A stretch of DNA of 64,000 nt from Natrinema caseinilyticum (GTDB lineage: Archaea > Halobacteriota > Halobacteria > Halobacteriales > Natrialbaceae): positions 1,237,369 to 1,301,368 of the forward strand of contig NZ_CP100445.1 of the NCBI RefSeq assembly GCF_024227435.1. Reading direction: 5' to 3'. This document shows positions 18,740 to 27,715 of this stretch, piece by piece. The position numbers and the translations under genes were made by a program. Position 1 is the stretch's first letter, and every line of letters starts with the position of its first letter. Under the pieces are notes generated by a model. The model was not told where the DNA came from, searched no databases, and saw only the letters and a program-made list of their open reading frames with translations.

Positions 18740-19270
18740 ATGTCGTTTATCAGTCGACACCGCGTGGTAATAGGGCACATGGTCGCCAACGGGGTCCATA
18801 TCCTGGCCAGTCTGGCACTGGTGCTGATTATCGTTCGATCTAGACGACCCGAACCGTACCTCGTCACGGCGCTCGCCGCCGCCGTTCCGGACATCGACAT
18901 CATCGTCTTTCGACCGCTGGTGACTCACGGATACGTCGAGGGAGTCCTGTGGGCGCATCGGGGAGTGACACATTCGGTACTATCCGGGCTCGTCGTCGTC
19001 GGTCTCCTCTCCGTGTTCGGACCCTGGCGCGCGGCCGCCATCGGATACGGCTCACACCTCTTCTTCGATTCGCTGACCGGCGGGGTCCGGCCGTTCGCTC
19101 CCTTCGATCCCGCGCTGTACGGGGTTTCCGTCGACTGGCTGCTCTTGAACCTGGTGACCTCGGCCGTCGCAGTTACCGTCCTCCTCGGCGGGATGTTCGG
19201 GCGAAAGTACGATTTCGGGTACCGGGTTCCCTCGCTCACACCGAACCCGCTACTCGACTGGTTCCAGTAG
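18740..19270 (+). CDS. YdjM-like membrane-bound metal-dependent hydrolase
   Basis: This 176-residue membrane protein has about four hydrophobic segments and the family histidines: GHMVANGVHILAS, VPDIDIIVFRP, HRGVTHSVLSG and YGSHLFFDSLTGG. The family (YdjM, also called LexA-binding or DUF457) is annotated as a metal-dependent hydrolase of the inner membrane, with an uncertain substrate. It is preceded by about 250 bases of non-coding DNA after pstB2 and is likely transcribed alone. Confidence 0.8.
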   Translation: MSFISRHRVVIGHMVANGVHILASLALVLIIVRSRRPEPYLVTALAAAVPDIDIIVFRPLVTHGYVEGVLWAHRGVTHSVLSGLVVVGLLSVFGPWRAAAIGYGSHLFFDSLTGGVRPFAPFDPALYGVSVDWLLLNLVTSAVAVTVLLGGMFGRKYDFGYRVPSLTPNPLLDWFQ

Positions 19271-19428
19271 CGGTCGTCGTCCGTAATCGCTCTCGGTCGC
19301 TATTCCGACCGCCGACCGCTCGAGTCGGTCGGATACCCGTCGAACACGCTCGACCGATCCCGGAACGGCTCCGCGAGCCAGTTCCGTGGGGGTGATAGTT
19401 TAAGGGTTCCGGGTCCGCTATCCTGAGC

Positions 19429-19728
19429 ATGGCCGACCCGACCGGATCCGACGGCGACGATCCGACCCTGACGCTGTATCGACTACACGGCTGCCCGTAC
19501 TGCGAACGCGTCGCACGACGACTCGAGCGATACGACGTGTCGTACAGGTCCCGATTCGTCGCCGGCGAACACAGTCGGCGAGACGCGGTCAAACGCGTCG
19601 CGGGCACGCGATCGGTACCCCTGTTGATCGACCGCGATCGGGGGGTGACGATGCCGGAGAGCGGCCAGATCGTCGAGTATCTCGATCGAACGTACGGCAC
19701 CGGGGCGGTCGACGAGGAGGGTATCTAA
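19429..19728 (+). CDS. Glutaredoxin-like protein
   Basis: This 99-residue thioredoxin-fold protein has the active site CPYC (LYRLHGCPYCERVARRLE), the cis-proline region TRSVPLLIDRD and the C-terminal GQIVEYLDRTYG typical of glutaredoxin and glutathione-S-transferase N-terminal domains. It probably handles small-thiol redox, with gamma-glutamylcysteine as the likely haloarchaeal partner. A TATA-like TAGTTTAAG at 19397-19405 fits a leaderless start at 19429. The next gene begins 1 base after its stop, forming a two-gene operon. Confidence 0.85.
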   Translation: MADPTGSDGDDPTLTLYRLHGCPYCERVARRLERYDVSYRSRFVAGEHSRRDAVKRVAGTRSVPLLIDRDRGVTMPESGQIVEYLDRTYGTGAVDEEGI

Positions 19729-19729
19729 C

Positions 19730-20242
19730 GTGGCCGACTTCCAACTGATCGATTTTCCGCCGTCGGACCATCCCGTCGAGGGGGACTCCGTGCCGGACTT
19801 CACCCGCCCGCTCGTCACCGAGGAATACTGGGAGGACGTCCCGCTATCCGCCCTCGCCCAGAACGCCGGGTCCGTCCTGCTGGTATTTTACCCGTTGAAC
19901 TGGGGTGGGAAATCGCTATACTGGTGGACGGAGATTCGAGAGCGCGAGTGGGGGAGCGACGACGTCGCGGTCGTAGGCGTCGGAATTTCACAACCGTTCG
20001 ACCACCAGCGGTTCATCGAAGCGAGAGACCTCGAGTATCCGCTCTATTCGGACCCCGGAAACGGCGTCGCGGAACGGTACGATATCGTTCACGACCTCGA
20101 TGGGATGGCCGGGATCGCCGAACCGCGACCGGCGGTCTTCCTGGTCGACGCCGATCTGACCGCCGAGTACGTCTGGGTCGCCGGCGAGTGGCCCGAGTCG
20201 CCGCCGTACGACGAGATCGAGTCGGCACTAACGCGATCGTAA
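19730..20242 (+). CDS. Peroxiredoxin-like protein without cysteine
   Basis: This 170-residue protein of AhpC/TSA type starts with GTG one base after the glutaredoxin stop. The fold markers are present: VPDFTRPLV, SVLLVFYPLNWGGKSLYW, VAVVGVGISQPFDHQRF, YPLYSDPGNGVAERYDI and RPAVFLVDADLTAEYVWV. The peroxidatic cysteine expected after FYP...T is absent, and the protein contains no cysteine at all, so it cannot be a classical peroxidase. It may be a chaperone-like or binding partner of the upstream glutaredoxin. Confidence 0.8.
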   Translation: MADFQLIDFPPSDHPVEGDSVPDFTRPLVTEEYWEDVPLSALAQNAGSVLLVFYPLNWGGKSLYWWTEIREREWGSDDVAVVGVGISQPFDHQRFIEARDLEYPLYSDPGNGVAERYDIVHDLDGMAGIAEPRPAVFLVDADLTAEYVWVAGEWPESPPYDEIESALTRS

Positions 20243-20383
20243 GCCGGTGTCGAGCGGATCGGCGGTCGCGCCCGCGGGCGCCGTTCGACGAGTCGGCGCC
20301 GGGAGGACCCGTGCCGCCGATCCCGGTGCCGTCCCAGAGGTTGGCACACAGCCTTTATCAGTGACGGACGAGGTGCCTTAGGT

Positions 20384-21055
20384 ATGGCCAGGCAATCATA
20401 CCAGGAGAAACTCACGGAACTTCGTGAGGACGTTCTCTACATGAGTGAGGTCGTAATGGAGCGACTTCGGATGGGACTCGACGCCTTAGAGCAGAAAGAC
20501 GAGGAACTCGCCCGCGAAGTGATCGAAGGAGACGGCGAGATCAATCGGATGTACCTCGACCTGGAACAGGACTGTATCGACCTGCTCGCGCTCCAACAGC
20601 CGGTCGCGAGCGACCTTCGGTTCATCGCGGCGTCGTTCAAGATCATCACCGACCTCGAGCGAATCGCGGATCTCGCGACGAATCTCGGCGAGTACACGAT
20701 CGAGGCCGAACAGGACCTCTTCCCGGACGTCGACGTCCAGGAGATGGGGGAATTGACCCTCGACATGCTCGAGGACGCGATGGTCGCGTACGACGCCGAA
20801 GACGTCGACCTGTGTCGGACGCTTGCGAACCGCGACGACGAACTCGATCGCTTCGCAGAACGAGCGAGCGAGATCGTCGTTCGGGACCTCATCGAGCGCG
20901 AACTCGAGTCACCGAGCGAAGTCGAACAGTTACTCCAGGACGTCTCGCGCCTTCTGTTGACGATTCGCGATCTCGAGCGCGTCGGCGACCATACGGTCAA
21001 TATCGCCGCGAGGACGTTGTACATGGTCGAAAACGACGACGAACTCATCTACTGA
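20384..21055 (+). CDS. phoU2: PhoU family protein (stand-alone)
   Basis: This 223-residue protein has two PhoU repeats with the signatures KIITDLERIADLATNLGEY and TIRDLERVGDHTVNIAART. It is similar to the phoU1 product. It lies about 1.9 kb beyond the second pst operon, which lacks its own phoU, and could serve that transporter. A TATA-like CCTTTATC at 20351-20358 fits a leaderless start at 20384. Confidence 0.92.
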   Translation: MARQSYQEKLTELREDVLYMSEVVMERLRMGLDALEQKDEELAREVIEGDGEINRMYLDLEQDCIDLLALQQPVASDLRFIAASFKIITDLERIADLATNLGEYTIEAEQDLFPDVDVQEMGELTLDMLEDAMVAYDAEDVDLCRTLANRDDELDRFAERASEIVVRDLIERELESPSEVEQLLQDVSRLLLTIRDLERVGDHTVNIAARTLYMVENDDELIY

Positions 21056-21193
21056 CCCGATCGGCACCCGGATGCTATCGCCGGCCGAGTCGACCGGCGC
21101 GCGGTCCCGCGGCTTTCCGCCCCGGATCGATACCGTCGATCGGTGGCCGGAACGATACCGTCGGGTCGTCCCTTCGAACGGTCGCGACGGATT

Positions 21194-21781
21194 CTATCCC
21201 GTCGTGTTGCCGCCCGTTTCGTTGCCGGTCTCGTTGCCGCCCGTTTCGTTGCCGGTCTCGTTACCAGTCTCGTTACCGCCACCGCCGCCACCGCCGCCAC
21301 CGCCGACTTGAATCTCGCCGACCATCGTCGTCGGGTGGACCTGGCAGATGTACGTGGTCATCTCGCTGGTGGGCTGGAACTCGAGCCACTGGTTTTCGGG
21401 TTCGGTGACGACCTCCGTCGCGAGGTCGTCGACGATCTCGTCGTTTTCGTTCCGAATCTCGATGTTGTGTCGGGCGCCGTCACCGGTCGTCCAGCCGATC
21501 TCGTAGGTTTCGCCCTCCTGGAGGATGAGCGTCGGATTCTCCATGTCCGCGATCGAGTCGGGTGCGATCCCGACCCAGCCGGACGTCTGTCCGTCGAACT
21601 CGATCTGCGTGCCGGGTTCGATCTCGACGCCGCCGTTACCACCGCCGCCGTTGCCACCGCCGTTGCCGTTGCCGTTGCCGTTACCGCCTCCACCACCGCA
21701 ACCGGCGACCAACGCCGTCGATGTCGCGACACCAGTCAGCTTGAGCATCCGCCGTCGTGATACCTTCTCGTCTCGTACCAT
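21194..21781 (-). CDS. Cupredoxin lipoprotein with sequon-rich tail
   Basis: This 195-residue protein has a twin-arginine signal (VSRRRMLKLTGVATS), a lipobox VAGC, a Gly/Asn linker, a plastocyanin-like domain and a Gly/Asn/Glu/Thr tail. The type 1 copper ligands are visible: H in GARHNIEI, then C, H and M in YICQVHPTTM. It is probably a halocyanin-type electron carrier on the outer face of the membrane. The last 26 residues contain NET or NTT six times (NETGNETGNETG and similar), each an N-glycosylation sequon. Start 21781 is chosen because the signal peptide begins there. Confidence 0.88.
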   Translation of the reverse strand: MVRDEKVSRRRMLKLTGVATSTALVAGCGGGGGNGNGNGNGGGNGGGGNGGVEIEPGTQIEFDGQTSGWVGIAPDSIADMENPTLILQEGETYEIGWTTGDGARHNIEIRNENDEIVDDLATEVVTEPENQWLEFQPTSEMTTYICQVHPTTMVGEIQVGGGGGGGGGGNETGNETGNETGGNETGNETGGNTTG

Positions 21782-21920
21782 CGTGCTGACTTTGTGCTCG
21801 TCGGGAATAGCCGAATAGCCGTCACCTGCGTGGCAGTCATATACGGGCGGGTTTGTCACAGTAGAAACCGCCGACTACGCCACATTCGGCGTGTTAACCC
21901 TACGCACGGGTCGGACGCGC

Positions 21921-22382
21921 TCACCGAGTCGGTCGCGATTCCGATCCGCGTTCCGGAACGCGTGTCAACAACTGCGTCGTGTCGACGATATTTCTCGTTT
22001 CGAGCAACACCTCCGCGGCCTCCCGAACGGTGAACTCGGCTTCGAGTTCCACGCCGTGACAGCGTGCGTAACACTCGAACCAGCGGTTCATGGCGGCCTC
22101 GAGCGCGTCGAATTCGTACTCGCTAAACGGGACCAGTCGACCGCCGGTGCGAGCTTCGATGTACAACCAGATCGCCTGACCCGCACCATCGCGAAGGTAG
22201 TGGTCGGCCTCGTCGGGATCCGTTCGGACCGCTGTTCCGGCCGGAGAACGGCTGGCGGCATCGGATCGGGTGGCCGTGTCGGGACTGCTGGCACCGTCCG
22301 ACCGGGAGGCTGCCTCGAGTGCAGTCCGTTCGCGCTCGGCACGGCGGGCGAGCGCGGCGATGCGGGGACCGTACCGGCTCAC
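21921..22382 (-). CDS. Conserved hypothetical protein following fixCX
   Basis: This encodes about 153 residues. The N-terminal part is alanine/arginine-rich and helical (IAALARRAERERTALEAA), then comes an acidic linker, then a conserved-looking domain: ADHYLRDGAGQAIWLYIEAR, FSEYEFDALEAAMNRWFECY and EAAEVLLETRNIVDTTQLL. I do not recognise a named family. I place the start at GTG 22382, one base after the fixCX stop; the upstream ATG at 22418 would overlap it by 35 bases. It is probably the last gene of the electron-transfer flavoprotein operon. Confidence 0.7.
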   Translation of the reverse strand: MSRYGPRIAALARRAERERTALEAASRSDGASSPDTATRSDAASRSPAGTAVRTDPDEADHYLRDGAGQAIWLYIEARTGGRLVPFSEYEFDALEAAMNRWFECYARCHGVELEAEFTVREAAEVLLETRNIVDTTQLLTRVPERGSESRPTR

Positions 22383-22383
22383 G

Positions 22384-24066
22384 CTATCCCTCGCGGAACT
22401 CCACACCTTTGCCGCCACGGGGATGTTCCCAGTCGGTGTCGGCGACGATAGCGCAGGTGCCGCATTCGACGCACGGCTGGGTGTCGAGGCTGACCAGCGT
22501 CTCCTCCGAGCCGTTGGTCTTCACCGTCTCCGAGCGGTAGCAGCCGCCGCCGAAGTCCTCCGCACTCACGGGACAGGCGGTGACGGCCGCGCCGCTGGCC
22601 GCGTAGGATTCGTCTCTGAGTTCGATGTGCGGATTGCCCACGTCGGTATCGTAGGTGAGGTCGCCGATCCGCTGCTCGAGACTCGGCGGTTCGATCTCGT
22701 TGTCCCACTGGATCGTTCGGCCGTGTTGCTCGCCGATCACCGTCGGCAGGGAGACGTAGCCAGTCTTGGTGTCGGGCAGCATCGATACCAGAAACGGCGA
22801 GTTGTAGGCGCGCTCGAGCAGACGATTCGCGATCGGATTGCCGACCGCGACCGAGCCGACCGGGGAGTCGAGCACCCGTTCGACGGCCGCGGTGACGGTG
22901 TCGTTTTCGCCGACGGTCCGGCTGAGTTCGTACCGACGGGGCCGAAGCTTGTCCATCGTTCCCGAATCCTCGAGCATCCGGGCGTACCGCCGGCCGGCGG
23001 CCGCCGGATCGTTGTTCCCGCGGGTGATGGAGAAGGCGTCCGCCGCGAGCGCGCCGGCGGTAACGGCGTGATTCATCCCCTTGATGATCGGCCCCTGGGC
23101 TTGCATCTGTCCGGCGGCGTCGCCCACGAGAACGAGCCGATCCCGGTAGGGCTCGCGGTGGGCGACCTTCTTCGAGTCGGGGACGAGCTTTGCGGCGTAC
23201 TCGAGTTCGTGATAGTCGTTGCGGAACCAGCCGGCCAGCAGCGGATGCGTCAGCAAGGCGTCGAGCAGGTCGTGTGGGTTCGCCTCCTGCTCGACGAGAC
23301 TATCGAGGTGGAAGACGGTCCCGATCGACAGCGAGTCCTCGTTCGTATAGAGGAAGCCGCCGCCGCGGACGTCCTCGAAGAGGTCGCCGGAGAACAGATG
23401 TGCGGCTCCTTCGTCGGGGTCGATGTCGAACCGGTCGTCGATCGCGTCGGGTTCCATGTCGACGACCGCCTTGACGCCCTGGAACCACTCGTCGGGTTCC
23501 TCCCAGTCCATCAACCCGGCATCGCGGGCGAGTTCCGAGTTGACGCCGTCGGCCCCGACGATCACGTCCGCCTTGATCGGGTCGAGTTCGTCACAGGTGA
23601 CGCCGACGATCTCGCCGTTTTCCCTGAGGAGGCCGTTCACCCGAACGTTCGTCAGTACGCCACCGCCCGTCTCGCTCGTCTTCTCGTGGACCCGTTGCTC
23701 GAGCCAGGCGTCCATCTCCCGGCGGAGGACGGCGTCGCACCAGTCGGTATCGTGTTCGTGCAGGTCGACCAGATCGTACGTCTTGACCGAGTTCCCGGCC
23801 ACGTTGTGGATGTAGTAGTCCGTGACCGGCCGTTCGGACGCCTCCTCGCGGAAGCCCTCGAAGAGGTCGTCGATCGTGTACGGTGCCGAATCTTCGGCGT
23901 AGATCAACCCGCCCGAGACGTTCTTCGATCCCGCTTCCGTCCCCCGCTCCAGGACGAGCGTCTCGACGCCGTGGTCGGCGAGCCGGGCAGCCGCCGCGGC
24001 CCCGCCGGGGCCACAGCCCACCACGACCGCCTCGTAGTGCTCGTAGTCGTCGGTGTCGGCCGCCAT
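22384..24066 (-). CDS. fixC: ETF-quinone oxidoreductase, FixC-FixX fusion
   Basis: This 560-residue flavoprotein starts with a dinucleotide-binding motif (AVVVGCGPGGAAAAARLADHG) and carries DVIVGADGVNSELAR, LVLVGDAAGQMQAQGP and a FixC-type central region. The C-terminal 90 residues are a FixX-like ferredoxin domain with TACPVSAEDFGGGC and QPCVECGTCAIV, so FixX is fused to FixC. It passes electrons from the FixAB flavoprotein to the quinone pool. The TGATG junction with fixB makes ATG 24066 the natural start. Confidence 0.9.
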   Translation of the reverse strand: MAADTDDYEHYEAVVVGCGPGGAAAAARLADHGVETLVLERGTEAGSKNVSGGLIYAEDSAPYTIDDLFEGFREEASERPVTDYYIHNVAGNSVKTYDLVDLHEHDTDWCDAVLRREMDAWLEQRVHEKTSETGGGVLTNVRVNGLLRENGEIVGVTCDELDPIKADVIVGADGVNSELARDAGLMDWEEPDEWFQGVKAVVDMEPDAIDDRFDIDPDEGAAHLFSGDLFEDVRGGGFLYTNEDSLSIGTVFHLDSLVEQEANPHDLLDALLTHPLLAGWFRNDYHELEYAAKLVPDSKKVAHREPYRDRLVLVGDAAGQMQAQGPIIKGMNHAVTAGALAADAFSITRGNNDPAAAGRRYARMLEDSGTMDKLRPRRYELSRTVGENDTVTAAVERVLDSPVGSVAVGNPIANRLLERAYNSPFLVSMLPDTKTGYVSLPTVIGEQHGRTIQWDNEIEPPSLEQRIGDLTYDTDVGNPHIELRDESYAASGAAVTACPVSAEDFGGGCYRSETVKTNGSEETLVSLDTQPCVECGTCAIVADTDWEHPRGGKGVEFREG

Positions 24067-25658
24067 CACTCGTCACCCCCGTCGGCGACGGCCTCGGGCT
24101 CGAGCGCCGTCTCGCCCGATTCGACGGCCTCAGTGAGCCGCGGTAACACCTCGAACAGATCGCCCTCGACGAAGTAGTCGCTGAAGTCACGGATGCGGGC
24201 GTCGGTGTCGGTGTTGACCGCGACGATGGTGTCGGATTCGTCCATGCCGACTTTGTGCTGGACCGCACCGGAGACGCCCGCCGCGATGTAGAGGTCGGGC
24301 GCGACGACCTGGCCCGTCTCACCGATCTGGCGCTCTTCTTTCGAATACTGCTCGACGTGGCCCTCGAACTGGTACGAGGAGGTGACGATCCCGCGCGTGA
24401 TCCCGAGTTCGGCGTCCTCGAACGCGTCGACCAGGTCGAGACCGAGTTCCATCCCGAGCGTCGGATCGTCGGCGATCCCGCGGCCCAGACAGACGATCAC
24501 GTCGTGGTCGGTGAGGTCGATCCCGGCCTCGAGTCGGTCGGAGTCGGTGATCTCGACGCGGAACCACTCCTCCTCGAGTTCCATGTCGTGTTCCACGACG
24601 AGACCCTCCCGATCGTAGTCGGGTTCCATGGGCTCGAAGCTTCCCGGAATGACGGAACATCCCTGCGGGTGGAACTCTCGCCCCGGATTGTCGAGACACA
24701 GGATCGTCGAGTACTCGAACCCGGAGAAATCGGGTCGCTTCATGTGGAGGACCTTCTCGAAGGTCTTCTTGACGCCCGGTTCGCCGGTCTTGACCGGGTT
24801 CGAGACCTCGTTCTCCTCGATGAAGAGGTCAGAACAGTCCGAGGCCAGCCCGGAGTCGAGTTCCGCCTGGACCTTCGCCGAGAGGTCGCGTCCGTTGTTC
24901 GTCGCCGGGAACAGGACGTAGCGCGGTTTGTCGTAGTCGCGCCAGTCGGTACTCTCGACCGATCCCTCGCCGCGTGCCATGTGCGCCGAGATTTCCGTGT
25001 ACGGTTTGTGGAGGAACCGTTCCAACCTGTCGTCGTCGTGATAGACCGCCACGTCCGCTCCGTGAGCGATACACTCCTCGGCGAGCCCCTCGCAGTCGTC
25101 ACCCATCAGGAACGCGACGACGTTCTCGTCGTCGCCGTAATCCGATTCGAACTGGTCCATCAACTGGCGGGCTTTGCCCAGCATCTCTCGCGACACCTCG
25201 AGCAACTCGCCCGCCTGGGTCTCACAGAAGACCCACATGTCTTCGTACTCGCCGTCCGCGAGCGCCCTGACGTGTCTCTTGTCGCGAGTCGGGTGCGTGA
25301 GGCCGTCGTCTTCCTCCGGTTCGTCTTCCGTCCCCTCGTCCTCGGCTTCGGGTTCGGTTTCGTCTGCCGCCTCGTCCTCGGCATCGGCATCGTCCTCCAC
25401 GGATTCGGCCTCGGCATCGTCACCCACGTCTTCGGCCGTCTCCTCGTACTCGCCTTCCGTCTCGGTGCCCTCCTCGACTCCCTCGAGATCGGCGCCGATC
25501 TCTTCGAGCCGGTTGTGGACCGCCTCGCGGGCCGTCGCCCGATCCTGGCCGGTCCGTTCGGCCTCGAGTATCGCCTGGAGGTCGTCCGCGTCGTCGATCG
25601 TCTCGAGTTCGTCGGTCAGTTCGTCGACGGTGTGGTCATCCGGGTCTACTGTCGTCAT
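24066..25658 (-). CDS. fixB: Electron-transfer flavoprotein alpha subunit with acidic extension
   Basis: This 530-residue subunit has its C-terminal FAD-binding signature (VAPDLYIAAGVSGAVQHKVG and AVNTDTDARIRDFSDY). Residues 1-55 form a helical region (HTVDELTDELETI and following) and residues 60-125 are almost entirely D, E, A and T, an extension not found in ordinary ETF alpha (about 320 residues). The flavodoxin-like domain starts near residue 145. Start 25658 follows an AGGTGAT ribosome-binding site, and the fixA stop lies just before it. Confidence 0.9.
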   Translation of the reverse strand: MTTVDPDDHTVDELTDELETIDDADDLQAILEAERTGQDRATAREAVHNRLEEIGADLEGVEEGTETEGEYEETAEDVGDDAEAESVEDDADAEDEAADETEPEAEDEGTEDEPEEDDGLTHPTRDKRHVRALADGEYEDMWVFCETQAGELLEVSREMLGKARQLMDQFESDYGDDENVVAFLMGDDCEGLAEECIAHGADVAVYHDDDRLERFLHKPYTEISAHMARGEGSVESTDWRDYDKPRYVLFPATNNGRDLSAKVQAELDSGLASDCSDLFIEENEVSNPVKTGEPGVKKTFEKVLHMKRPDFSGFEYSTILCLDNPGREFHPQGCSVIPGSFEPMEPDYDREGLVVEHDMELEEEWFRVEITDSDRLEAGIDLTDHDVIVCLGRGIADDPTLGMELGLDLVDAFEDAELGITRGIVTSSYQFEGHVEQYSKEERQIGETGQVVAPDLYIAAGVSGAVQHKVGMDESDTIVAVNTDTDARIRDFSDYFVEGDLFEVLPRLTEAVESGETALEPEAVADGGDE

Positions 25659-25659
25659 T

Positions 25660-26523
25660 TTAATCACCTGCCTCTGCGCTAAACGGATGCATTTCCTCGA
25701 GTACGTCGCCCATGCCGTCGTCGGGATCGATCATCGTCGCCTCCCGCTCCGAGGGCGCTTTCGGGATCGGATCGACCGACGAGACGATCGTGGGCGAACC
25801 GTCGAGTCCGATGTAATCGGGGTCGAGATTCAGATCGACGTGATCCCACGTCGTCAGGTGGTCGTCGTGCGCCGCGGCCCGCGCTTCCGTTTCTGCCCGG
25901 AGGCGCTTGTGCGTCAACCGGTGGGAGGCCTTCCGGTACGTCGGCTCGAACTCGGGATCGGTGACGACGAAACAGGGCAGGGGCGCCTCGACCGTCTCGA
26001 TTTCGTCGACGTCACCCTCGACGAGGCGCTTCGCGCGCAGCATCCGCTCGTCCGGATCGATGTCGAGTGCGATGACGTGCGTGACGATCGGCCAGTCCAT
26101 CGCCCAGCACGTTTGCGGGCCGGTCTGACCGGTCTCCCCGTCGGCCGTCTTGAATCCCGCGAACACGATGTCGATGTCGTCTACTTCCTCTTGATACTTC
26201 TCGAGGCCGGCACTCAGCGTGATCGCCGTCGCCCACGTGTCCGAGGCGGCCAGCTCGCGGTCCGAGAGCAGATAGCTGTCGTCGGTGTAGACCGATTCCA
26301 TCGCACCCTGCAGAACGTCGGCATACCCCGGCGGACCCATACTCATCCCGGAGACGTGGCCGCCGTGGCGAACTTTCGTCTGCAGCGCGGCTTCCACTGC
26401 GAACGCGTCGTTCGGGTTCATGACCGTCGGCGTCTTTCCCCGCTCGAGGTGGCCGTCTTCGTCGAACGAGACGGCGCCTTCCGAAAAGTCGGGGACGCCT
26501 TTCGTCAGAACTATCGATCGCAT
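25660..26523 (-). CDS. fixA: Electron-transfer flavoprotein beta subunit
   Basis: This 287-residue ETF beta subunit has the AMP-binding half-fold: LTKGVPDFSEGAVSFDEDG, MNPNDAFAVEAALQTK, SMGPPGYADVLQGAM and FAGFKTADGETGQTGPQ. It is the first gene of fixA-fixB-fixCX. In archaea such clusters transfer electrons from dehydrogenases to quinones, sometimes by bifurcation; which applies here is not shown. A TATA-like GTTAATACC (26551-26559, minus strand) and GGAGGG just before the ATG are visible. Confidence 0.92.
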   Translation of the reverse strand: MRSIVLTKGVPDFSEGAVSFDEDGHLERGKTPTVMNPNDAFAVEAALQTKVRHGGHVSGMSMGPPGYADVLQGAMESVYTDDSYLLSDRELAASDTWATAITLSAGLEKYQEEVDDIDIVFAGFKTADGETGQTGPQTCWAMDWPIVTHVIALDIDPDERMLRAKRLVEGDVDEIETVEAPLPCFVVTDPEFEPTYRKASHRLTHKRLRAETEARAAAHDDHLTTWDHVDLNLDPDYIGLDGSPTIVSSVDPIPKAPSEREATMIDPDDGMGDVLEEMHPFSAEAGD

Positions 26524-26800
26524 CGATCCCTCCGTCGTAGACTAGTGATTGGTATTAACATGTCTGTGTCTCTCTATCGCAATTATCACTATTAAGAATA
26601 CGGGTTAGAATCGCCGTCAGGAGAGGCGAATGCAGCGACGGGTATCGGAATATCCACCGAAAATCGTCGACGATGCGGGCATTTCAGGCGCTCGAGGGCT
26701 GAACTGGTCGAATCGCAAGTGAAACGCCGGGACCCGGTTTCGCGGGCGAGGTCACCGAACGAACGCGGGCGAGCGCCGCCGATGCTCCTCGGAGCGCGGC

Positions 26801-27322
26801 TCACCGGCCGATCACCGCCAGTACGTTCGCTTCGATCTTCCGAAGGTGGTCGCCGACGGTGCCAGCGGACAGATCGAGCGTTTCGGCGATGTCTTCGTGC
26901 GTCGCTTCTCGCGGCGCGCTGTAATAGCCGGCGTCCAGTGCGGCGTCGAGAATCTCGCGTTGGCGTTCGGTGAGGGTCCCGTACAGTCTATCCGCCTCGG
27001 ACCGGTACTCGCCGATGCGTCCGATCTTCAGGGACACGTCGTTGGGGACGCGCTCGAGCGCCGACCGGATGGCTGCATCGGTTCCGTAGACCTGGACTGA
27101 GAGTTCGCCGTGTCGCGTGAACTCGAGCGGCGTGTCGAGAACGAGGGTGAACGTGTCGAAGATCGTCAGTAAGTCGGTGACCGTCTCGTTCGGAACGAAG
27201 TGAACGAACGCTGTGGTGGAAGTCGAGTCGCTATAGTCGTCGTTGAAACGAGTTACCCACCGCTCGCTGTCAGGTGGCCAGCGAACACTCGCCCGCCGCG
27301 AATTCACGAGCGGGGTGTGCAC
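26801..27322 (-). pseudogene. 5'-truncated HTH_10 (Bat-type) regulator
   Basis: The frame encodes a complete HTH_10 domain at its C-terminus (LTERQREILDAALDAGYYSA and DIAETLDLSAGTVGDHLRKI) preceded by part of the usual sensor half (FTRHGELSVQVYGTDAAIRS). The first 40 residues (TPLVNSRRASVRWPPDSERW and on) do not look like this family. They coincide with the element shared with the left edge of the window, so the original start seems to be lost. Expression as a short protein cannot be excluded. Confidence 0.6.
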
Positions 27323-27345
27323 TGACGTTCAACGACTACGATATC
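27240..27345 (+). repeat. Diverged element shared with the left edge of the window
   Basis: Bases 27240-27318 align with the reverse complement of 1-78 at roughly 80 percent. In addition, TTCAACGACTACGATA at 27326-27341 is identical to 70-85 in direct orientation, so part of the element is present as an inverted copy here. Confidence 0.55.
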
Positions 27346-27393
27346 TCGGTCATTACCCAACTCGAGGCGCTCATGCCCCTTCTGCTCACGGCA

Positions 27394-27489
27394 CCGCCGT
27401 TCGCATGGTCAGCGGGACCTTCGGTCCCGCGCTACCCTCACGGAGCGAGCGGCGCAAGCCGTGAGCAAGTAGGGTGGGGAGGAAGTCAC
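27394..27489 (+). repeat. 96-bp repeat with hairpin, copy A
   Basis: This copy matches 29552-29647 at 85 of 96 positions without gaps. It contains the hairpin GCGGGACC-TTC-GGTCCCGC (27412-27430) and ends GTAGGGTGGGGAGGAAGTCAC (split here as GTAGGGTGGGG and AGGAAGTCAC). Downstream, 27490-27715 holds an open frame (VFEIEAPVATVTQFLENHD and on) that I cannot identify. The element may be a MITE or the right end of an IS200/IS605-type element. Confidence 0.7.
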
Positions 27490-27715
27490 AGACCAGATTA
27501 GCGAACGGCTCGCTACGCTTTCAGGTGTGTTTGAGATCGAGGCACCGGTAGCGACTGTGACCCAGTTCCTCGAAAATCACGACGCAGTGATTCGAGATGC
27601 CTTGGAGCGCGCTGTTTCCAACAAGGACAGGGTAATCTCTACTGCCACTCCAAGCTCGTTGACGTATGCTGGCTGCTCCGTCGATTGTGACGGAACCCTG
27701 AGTAATCGTAACGGA

